Source: UM-FILTER-38-24 sp041663205 (GTDB lineage Bacteria; Patescibacteriota; Gracilibacteria; UBA1369; LOWO2-01-FULL-3). From it: a stretch of DNA of 10,651 nt. Location of the stretch: contig JBAZQZ010000029.1 in assembly GCA_041663205.1 (NCBI GenBank), positions 1 to 10,651 on the forward strand. Reading direction: 5' to 3'. A program made the translations under genes and the position numbers. The notes beneath the pieces are model-generated. The model saw only the letters and a program-made list of their open reading frames with translations. It was not told the DNA's origin and did not search any database. Shown here piece by piece: positions 6,190 to 10,651 of this stretch (positions are counted from its first letter, which is position 1; every line of letters starts with the position of its first letter).

Positions 6190-7989
6190 CTATGCTCTCT
6201 TATCCCTTTTTCTGTCATTTTCAGTTAAAAGTTTTTTGCGTAGGCGAACATTTTTCGGAGTAATCTCGGCATATTCACCTTCTTTGACATACTCGATCGC
6301 TTTTTCCAAAGTCATTTCGAGCGGGGGAGTAAGCGTAATCGCTTCATCCGAACTTGCCGCGCGAATATTTGTAAGATTCTTGTTTTTAATGGCGTTTACG
6401 ACAATATCAGTACCCTGATTGTGTTCCCCCAGAATCATCCCCTCGTAAATCTCAATAGCGGGATTGATAAAAAGCGGCCCTCGCTCCTGAAGTTTCCATA
6501 AAGAATAAGCCATCGCTTTGCCGGTCTCCCCGGAAATCATCGATCCAACCCCACGTTTATCGATAGCTCCCTTGTAAGGCGCAAAATGATCAAAAGAATG
6601 ATAAAGAGTCCCTTCGCCACGCGTCATTACCATAAACATCGAACAAAAACCGAGAAGTCCTCTCGTAGGGACCTCAAATTCAAGAGCCGTATTGCCTCTC
6701 TCGGCCTTCACACTTTTAAGTTCTCCTTTTCTTTTTGAAAGAGCTTCAATAACTTTTCCGCTCATATCATCGGGAATATTAATCACCACATACTCAATAG
6801 GCTCGCATTTCTCGCCGTTTATTTCCTGCATAACCACCTCGGGCTGCGAAATCTGCAATTCAAATCCCTCGCGTCTCATCGTCTCAATCAAAACCGCAAT
6901 ATGCATTTCTCCTCGCCCGTAAACTTTTATAGCATCGGAACCCGGAACATCTTCAAGTTTTAGTCCGACATTCGTTTCAAGCTCTTTCTCAAGCCTTTCA
7001 CGAATATGTCGCCCTGTCACGTATTTCCCTTCTCTTCCGGCAAAAGGAGAATCATTCACTGCAAATTCAATAGCAATGGCCGGCGGATCAATTCTTATCG
7101 CAGGCAAAGCCTCAACATTTTCATCGGTCGTAATTGTCTCTCCGACACTTATATCAGGGATTCCGGATATCGCAACAATATCCCCTGACGAAATTTCATT
7201 CGCTTCAACTCTTTTTAATCCTTTAAAACTAAAAACTTTTGTGATTTTCCCTTTACGTTTTTGTCCGTCATAGCCTATTACAAACACATTTTTTCCCTCA
7301 CTGGCGGTTCCTTCCGCAACTCTTCCGATCCCCAAACGTCCGATAAAATTATCATACGCAAGGGTGGCCGGTTGCATGCGAAAAGGCTTGTCCAGGTCGA
7401 TTTTTGCAGGTTTCACATGTTCAAGAATAAAATCAAAAAGCGGATAAATGTCCTTTTTCTCATCGGTCAGATTTTTTATGGCGATTCCCTCGCGCGCAAT
7501 CGTGTAAATATAGGGGAAATCAAGCTGTTCCTCGCTCGCTCCAAGTGAAGAAAAAAGGTCAAAAGTAAGATCAACAACAGCATCGGGTCGCGCCAAAGGC
7601 TTATCTATTTTATTTATAACAACGAGCACTTTTAGCCCGAGCTCAAGCGATTTTTTTAAAACAAATTTTGTCTGAGGCATCGGCCCTTCGTAAGCATCAA
7701 CAAGAAGAAGCGTCGCATCCACTGTTCGTAGCATACGTTCCACCTCTGACCCGAAATCCGCATGTCCGGGAGTATCCACGATATTGATTTTCGTATCTTT
7801 ATAAAAAATCGCGGCATTTTTCGCATAAATAGTGATGCCTCTTTCCTTTTCCTGATCATAAGAATCCATCACGCACTTTCCCACGTGTTGGTAATCCTCG
7901 AAAGCTCCACCGGCTTTTAGCAGAGCATCCACAAGTGTGGTTTTTCCATGATCTACGTGAGCTATAATGGCAATATTTCGAATTTCCAT
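6190..7989 (-). CDS. typA: ribosome-associated GTPase TypA/BipA
   Basis: The 599-residue translational GTPase of the EF-G/LepA superfamily is full length and begins MEIRNIAIIAHVDHGKTT. The G motifs are G1 AHVDHGKTT (10-18), switch-I RGITI (50-54), G3 DTPGHADF (72-79, with the catalytic His76) and G4 NKID (126-129). The G5 position reads YTIAREG where many homologues have a YASA-type sequence. EF-Tu-like domain II, an EF-G-like domain and the BipA-specific C-terminal domain follow, ending in EITPKNVRLRKK. TypA binds the 70S ribosome and supports 50S assembly and growth at low temperature or stress. I chose ATG 7989. The in-frame TTG at 8007 would add six residues not found in the family, and it lies upstream of the start site predicted from the promoter at 8011-8038, within a few bases of the -10 box. 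The stop is TAG. Confidence 0.97.
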   Translation of the reverse strand: MEIRNIAIIAHVDHGKTTLVDALLKAGGAFEDYQHVGKCVMDSYDQEKERGITIYAKNAAIFYKDTKINIVDTPGHADFGSEVERMLRTVDATLLLVDAYEGPMPQTKFVLKKSLELGLKVLVVINKIDKPLARPDAVVDLTFDLFSSLGASEEQLDFPYIYTIAREGIAIKNLTDEKKDIYPLFDFILEHVKPAKIDLDKPFRMQPATLAYDNFIGRLGIGRVAEGTASEGKNVFVIGYDGQKRKGKITKVFSFKGLKRVEANEISSGDIVAISGIPDISVGETITTDENVEALPAIRIDPPAIAIEFAVNDSPFAGREGKYVTGRHIRERLEKELETNVGLKLEDVPGSDAIKVYGRGEMHIAVLIETMRREGFELQISQPEVVMQEINGEKCEPIEYVVINIPDDMSGKVIEALSKRKGELKSVKAERGNTALEFEVPTRGLLGFCSMFMVMTRGEGTLYHSFDHFAPYKGAIDKRGVGSMISGETGKAMAYSLWKLQERGPLFINPAIEIYEGMILGEHNQGTDIVVNAIKNKNLTNIRAASSDEAITLTPPLEMTLEKAIEYVKEGEYAEITPKNVRLRKKLLTENDRKRDKRA

Positions 7990-8010
7990 AATTATCTGTA
8001 AAGCCAAACC

Positions 8011-8038
8011 ATTCTACACGGAAATGGCCCTAGCACAA
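8011..8038 (-). promoter_or_regulatory. promoter of typA
   Basis: On the minus strand TTGTGC (8038-8033), a 16-bp spacer and TAGAAT (8016-8011) predict initiation near 8004, giving a leader of about 15 nt. This supports the ATG at 7989 over the TTG at 8007. It is divergent from the promoter of the AbrB-like gene, with -35 boxes about 50 bp apart. Confidence 0.6.
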
Positions 8039-8087
8039 GGGAAAACGGCAAAATCTACAAAAAAACACAAATCCCCAAAAACAATCC

Positions 8088-8116
8088 TGGACAAAACACC
8101 CCGAGTATGTTATAAA
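8088..8116 (+). promoter_or_regulatory. promoter of the AbrB-like gene, predicting a leaderless mRNA
   Basis: TGGACA (8088-8093), a 17-bp spacer and TATAAA (8111-8116) preceded by TG (8108-8109) form an extended -10 promoter. Counting seven bases past the -10 puts +1 at 8123, the A of the ATG, so the mRNA would have no leader. The -35 continues as TGGACAAAAC, shared with csp. Confidence 0.6.
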
Positions 8117-8122
8117 TGCATT

Positions 8123-8836
8123 ATGAACCCAATGCCAACACAGAAAATAGGGGAAGATATTCCGGAAATTCAGCCGACACTGCCAACGCTGATAGATTCC
8201 CAACGCGCAATTATTCGCTACTTGATCGAAAAACACGGAGGAGTCACACTTATTTCCGGTACAGACGAAAACAAAGTGGAAGCGGTCGGGGACGCGGAAG
8301 GAATACAGGACATAGAAACAATAATAGAAGGCCTGAAAGCGGCGGTGGAAGCCGTTTTTGCCGGAGCCGATATAAAAATAAAAGCAACGGATGACCGAAT
8401 CGAAATCACAAAGCAACCTGAAGTCGAAAAAGTATACACAATGAAACATTGCAAAGTGGACACCAAAGGAAGAATCCAGCTAACAGGAATTTCATATTTA
8501 AACGAAGGGCAAAGAGTGACGGTACACGTGCTGGAGGAAGCCGGAAAATATTACGTAATACTTTCAAAAGGGAGCAGATTAAGTTTTATCACAGGCAAAG
8601 GTTTTACTCACCAAACGCTAACTCCTGATTCCAAAAACAGAATAACCCTAAGCAAAGGGAAAATAATTTCTCTGGACACAATCAAGAATACAAATGTAAC
8701 GCTATACACAATCGGAAATTACACGATCTTAATTCCTCAAGACAAAAAAAAGGAAGGACAAATCGCCTTCCCCGGAGCGACATACGCCGAATACAAGAAA
8801 AAATCGCTATTGCCAAAACGCGATTCTAATGCTTAA
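8123..8836 (+). CDS. uncharacterised protein with two AbrB/MraZ-like repeats
   Basis: The gene encodes 237 residues from ATG 8123. The frame is open further left to 7967, but that extension would run through the typA start region and the promoter at 8088-8116, so I reject it. Residues 24-100 form an alpha/beta N-terminal part (an IIRYLIEK helix, an Ala-rich helix at 61-81, then KIKATDDRIEI strands) that I do not recognise. Two related beta-rich repeats follow, at about 108-148 and 164-205. They open with VDTKGRIQL and PDSKNRITL and close with YYVILSK and YTILIPQ. The D-x-K-(G/N)-R-I-x-L opening and the I-L-I/L-S ending resemble the swapped-hairpin AbrB barrel, and two in tandem resemble MraZ. 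The tail is basic (YKKKSLLPKR). A DNA-binding regulator is plausible, but this rests on motif resemblance only. Confidence 0.75.
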   Translation: MNPMPTQKIGEDIPEIQPTLPTLIDSQRAIIRYLIEKHGGVTLISGTDENKVEAVGDAEGIQDIETIIEGLKAAVEAVFAGADIKIKATDDRIEITKQPEVEKVYTMKHCKVDTKGRIQLTGISYLNEGQRVTVHVLEEAGKYYVILSKGSRLSFITGKGFTHQTLTPDSKNRITLSKGKIISLDTIKNTNVTLYTIGNYTILIPQDKKKEGQIAFPGATYAEYKKKSLLPKRDSNA

Positions 8837-8886
8837 ATTTACACATACAGGATATTACTGTCCTGCATATTACTTATTACAAAAAT

Positions 8887-9858
8887 ATGTCCAAGAAAAA
8901 AGTATTTGTCACCAGAGAAATACCGGAATCGGGGCTCAAAATGCTCGAAAAGCACTTTGATTTAAAAGTGCGCAGAGAAGACAAACCAATCCCAAGAGAG
9001 GAATTGATAGCGGAAATAAAGGATTGCGACGGGATTTTGACCATACTAACGGACAAAATGGATCCGGAGGTTTTAGATGCGGCAAAAAATTTAAAAATAG
9101 TTTCAAATTTTGCGGTGGGCTATGACAATATTCAGGTCCCGGAGTGCACAAAGAGAGGCGTCGCAGTGGGAAATACACCCGAAGTTTTGACTCAATCAAC
9201 AGCGGAACACGCGCTTGCGCTGATAATGTCTGTGACGAAAAGAATTCCGGAAGCGGACATGGTGATGAGAGAAGATTCATTCCCGGGCTGGGGGCCGATG
9301 TACATGCTCGGCACGGAATTATATGAAAAAACGATAGGAATTATCGGATGCGGAAGAATAGGGCAAAGACTTGCAGAAATAATGCAAAAAGCTTTTGACT
9401 GTAAAATACTTTACACGGACAACAGCGACAAAGGCATTCCTTCCGCAAAAAAAGTGGACTTGGACGAACTTTTAAGAGAATCCGATATTGTGTCGGTTCA
9501 CGTTCCGTTAAATGACAAAACGCGACATTTTATAGGAGAAAACGAACTTAAAAAAATGAAGAAAACCGCATATTTGATAAACACTGCACGCGGGCCGGTT
9601 GTTGACGAAGAAGCGCTTCTAAAAGCCCTTCAAGATGGCACAATCCGAGGTGCGGCGATGGACGTTTTTGAAAAAGAACCGAGACGTTTGGCCGGACTTG
9701 AGAAATGCAAAAATGTTGTAATGACTCCGCACACGGCTTCTGCGACATGGGAAGCAAGAAGCAAAATGTCGGAAGTTGCGGCACAAAATATTATCGGAGT
9801 GCTTATTGAAGGCGAAAAAACGATTTCTATTTTGAATCCGGAAGTTTTGAAAAAATAA
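8887..9858 (+). CDS. D-2-hydroxyacid dehydrogenase, glyoxylate/hydroxypyruvate reductase type
   Basis: The 323 residues are of normal length for the family. The substrate part includes FAVGYDNI (75-82). The NAD-binding Rossmann motif is GIIGCGRIGQRLAEI (151-165), followed at the end of the second strand by YTDNS, where an Asp usually favours NADH over NADPH. The catalytic set is present: Arg235 in NTARGP, Glu264 in DVFEKEP and His282 in TPHTAS. The closest family resemblance is to glyoxylate/hydroxypyruvate reductases (GyaR/GhrB type), which make glycolate or D-glycerate; a lactate or phosphoglycerate dehydrogenase role cannot be fully excluded. The segment between EKEP and TPH is a few residues shorter than in many homologues. 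A glycerate kinase starts 4 nt downstream, which argues for D-glycerate as product. No Shine-Dalgarno is seen, and no clear promoter in the 50-bp gap upstream. Confidence 0.9.
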   Translation: MSKKKVFVTREIPESGLKMLEKHFDLKVRREDKPIPREELIAEIKDCDGILTILTDKMDPEVLDAAKNLKIVSNFAVGYDNIQVPECTKRGVAVGNTPEVLTQSTAEHALALIMSVTKRIPEADMVMREDSFPGWGPMYMLGTELYEKTIGIIGCGRIGQRLAEIMQKAFDCKILYTDNSDKGIPSAKKVDLDELLRESDIVSVHVPLNDKTRHFIGENELKKMKKTAYLINTARGPVVDEEALLKALQDGTIRGAAMDVFEKEPRRLAGLEKCKNVVMTPHTASATWEARSKMSEVAAQNIIGVLIEGEKTISILNPEVLKK

Positions 9859-9862
9859 ACTT

Positions 9863-10651
9863 ATGATCAAAAATCGGAAAAAGTTACTCAAGGACTTGCC
9901 TGATTCAAGGCTTCTTCTTGATATTGCTGAAGAAGCGCTAAAATTTTTATCTCCTGAAAATTTAATAAAAAATTCAGTAAAATTGAAGGGTGAAATTTTG
10001 CAAATCGAAAAAGCAAAATTCGATCTCAAAAAATACAAAAAAATCTTCGTCATCGGCGCGGGAAAAGCCACATACTTCATGGCAAAAGAAATAAATCACC
10101 TTCTAAAAAACCGCATCGCGGAGGGCTTTATAAATGTACCGGAAGTTATTACAAAAAACCTCGGTAAAATAATAGTGAACAAATCCGGCCATCCTTTTCC
10201 GGATGAAAACGGGCTAAAAGGCGCACAAGAAATTTTGAAAATCGCAAAACGCGCGAGCGAACACGCAAAAAAAACAAACCAAAAAATTCTCGTCATCTGC
10301 CTGATCAGCGGAGGCGGCTCCGCGATGCTACCCGCACCAATCGCTCCATTAAGCCTAAAAGACAAAATTGATATAACTAAACGCCTTCTAAAATCCACCG
10401 CGACAATTCATGAAATCAACACCGTAAGAAAACATTTGTCACAAATAAAAGGAGGAAATCTCGCGGCAAAAATAATGCCCGCGGATTTGATAGCCTTATA
10501 CATTTCCGACGTGAAAAACGACGACTTGGACATCATCGCATCCGGTCCGACGGTACTGGATAAAAGCACTTCAAAAGACGCATTGAACATTTTGAAAAAA
10601 TATAAAATAAAAAATCAAAACGCCGAAAAAGTGCTTGCACAAAACGAAACT
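9863..10651 (+). CDS. glycerate 2-kinase (DUF4147/MOFRL family), 3' truncated by window edge
   Basis: The frame from ATG 9863 is open to the right edge, giving 263 residues of a family usually a little over 400. Signature motifs appear in order: GAGKA (65-69), GHPFPDENG (109-117), LISGGGSAML (148-157), INTVRKHLS (185-193) with KGG (196-198), and SDV followed by DLDIIASGP (215-229). These enzymes phosphorylate D-glycerate with ATP to 2-phosphoglycerate, which enolase consumes. The C-terminal MOFRL domain would lie past the edge. The gene begins 4 nt after the dehydrogenase stop with no promoter or Shine-Dalgarno between, so the two are almost certainly co-transcribed and act in consecutive steps. 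The N-terminal 60 residues are Lys-rich. Confidence 0.93.
   Translation, partial: MIKNRKKLLKDLPDSRLLLDIAEEALKFLSPENLIKNSVKLKGEILQIEKAKFDLKKYKKIFVIGAGKATYFMAKEINHLLKNRIAEGFINVPEVITKNLGKIIVNKSGHPFPDENGLKGAQEILKIAKRASEHAKKTNQKILVICLISGGGSAMLPAPIAPLSLKDKIDITKRLLKSTATIHEINTVRKHLSQIKGGNLAAKIMPADLIALYISDVKNDDLDIIASGPTVLDKSTSKDALNILKKYKIKNQNAEKVLAQNET

Noticed and set aside
7990..8007. TTG start at 8007 for typA
   Set aside because: Adds six residues not found in TypA proteins and lies upstream of the transcription start predicted from the TAGAAT box at 8011-8016.
7967..8122. N-terminal extension of the AbrB-like ORF from ATG 7967
   Set aside because: It overlaps the typA start codon and leader, contains the strong promoter at 8088-8116, and encodes low-quality sequence unlike the rest; ATG 8123 is the better start.
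8848..8865. CAGGA/TCCTG hairpin after the AbrB-like gene as a terminator
   Set aside because: Only 5 bp with an 8-nt loop and no T tract after it; insufficient for a rho-independent terminator call.
9619..10398. Minus-strand ORFs over the dehydrogenase and kinase genes
   Set aside because: Phe/Arg/Ser-rich antisense shadows of two clearly conserved enzymes.
1..10651. TGA recoding to glycine as in Gracilibacteria/Absconditabacteria
   Set aside because: No in-frame TGA occurs inside any of the long conserved genes, and TGA ends the Fic gene at a sensible place.
1..10651. CRISPR arrays, tRNA or rRNA genes, insertion sequences
   Set aside because: No spaced repeats, cloverleaf sequences, transposase motifs or flanking terminal repeats were seen on either strand.

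Overview
The window is a compact, AT-rich bacterial chromosome segment. It holds ten protein genes or gene pieces, no RNA genes, no CRISPR array and no recognisable transposon. TGA appears as a stop (Fic gene) and never in frame within roughly 3,000 sense codons, so the standard code (or code 11) applies, not the TGA=Gly code of Gracilibacteria/Absconditabacteria. Two exported proteins with S-layer-homology (SLH) domains, one of them also with FlgD-like Ig repeats, together with compact gene packing and start sites lacking Shine-Dalgarno sequences, would fit a Patescibacteria/CPR lineage such as Peregrinibacteria. This is an inference and has not been tested by phylogeny.

Layout. 1-493 (+): the 3' part of a Fic/Doc-family gene, cut by the window edge. 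563-1229 (+): two small unknown reading frames that look like one gene split by a single-base frameshift in an A6 run; their promoter lies in a perfect 11-bp inverted repeat. 1287-2636 (-): exported protein with three N-terminal SLH domains and a cysteine-rich C-terminal half. 2806-3003 (+): cold-shock protein, followed by a strong terminator. 3123-4346 (+): RhlE-like DEAD-box RNA helicase. 4391-6100 (-): secreted protein with three FlgD/Ig-like modules and C-terminal SLH domains. 6190-7989 (-): TypA/BipA ribosome-associated GTPase. 8123-8836 (+): unknown protein with two AbrB/MraZ-like barrel repeats, probably read from a leaderless mRNA. 8887-9858 (+): glyoxylate/hydroxypyruvate reductase-type dehydrogenase. 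9863 to the right edge (+): 5' part of a glycerate 2-kinase.

Functional themes. The csp gene, the DEAD-box helicase and typA all serve RNA structure remodelling or ribosome function under cold or stress. The last two genes form a two-step unit, hydroxypyruvate (or glyoxylate/tartronate semialdehyde) to glycerate to 2-phosphoglycerate, that feeds lower glycolysis. The two SLH genes are cell-surface components, and they share a leader motif just downstream of their promoters, which suggests co-regulation.

Regulation. Most promoters are clear sigma70-like elements with 16-18 bp spacers. Three forward promoters (csp, helicase, AbrB-like gene) share an extended -35 block, T(G/T)GACAAAAC. No gene start shows a convincing Shine-Dalgarno sequence. 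No gene-free stretch exceeds 300 bases; the longest is 2637-2805, which holds two divergent promoters.
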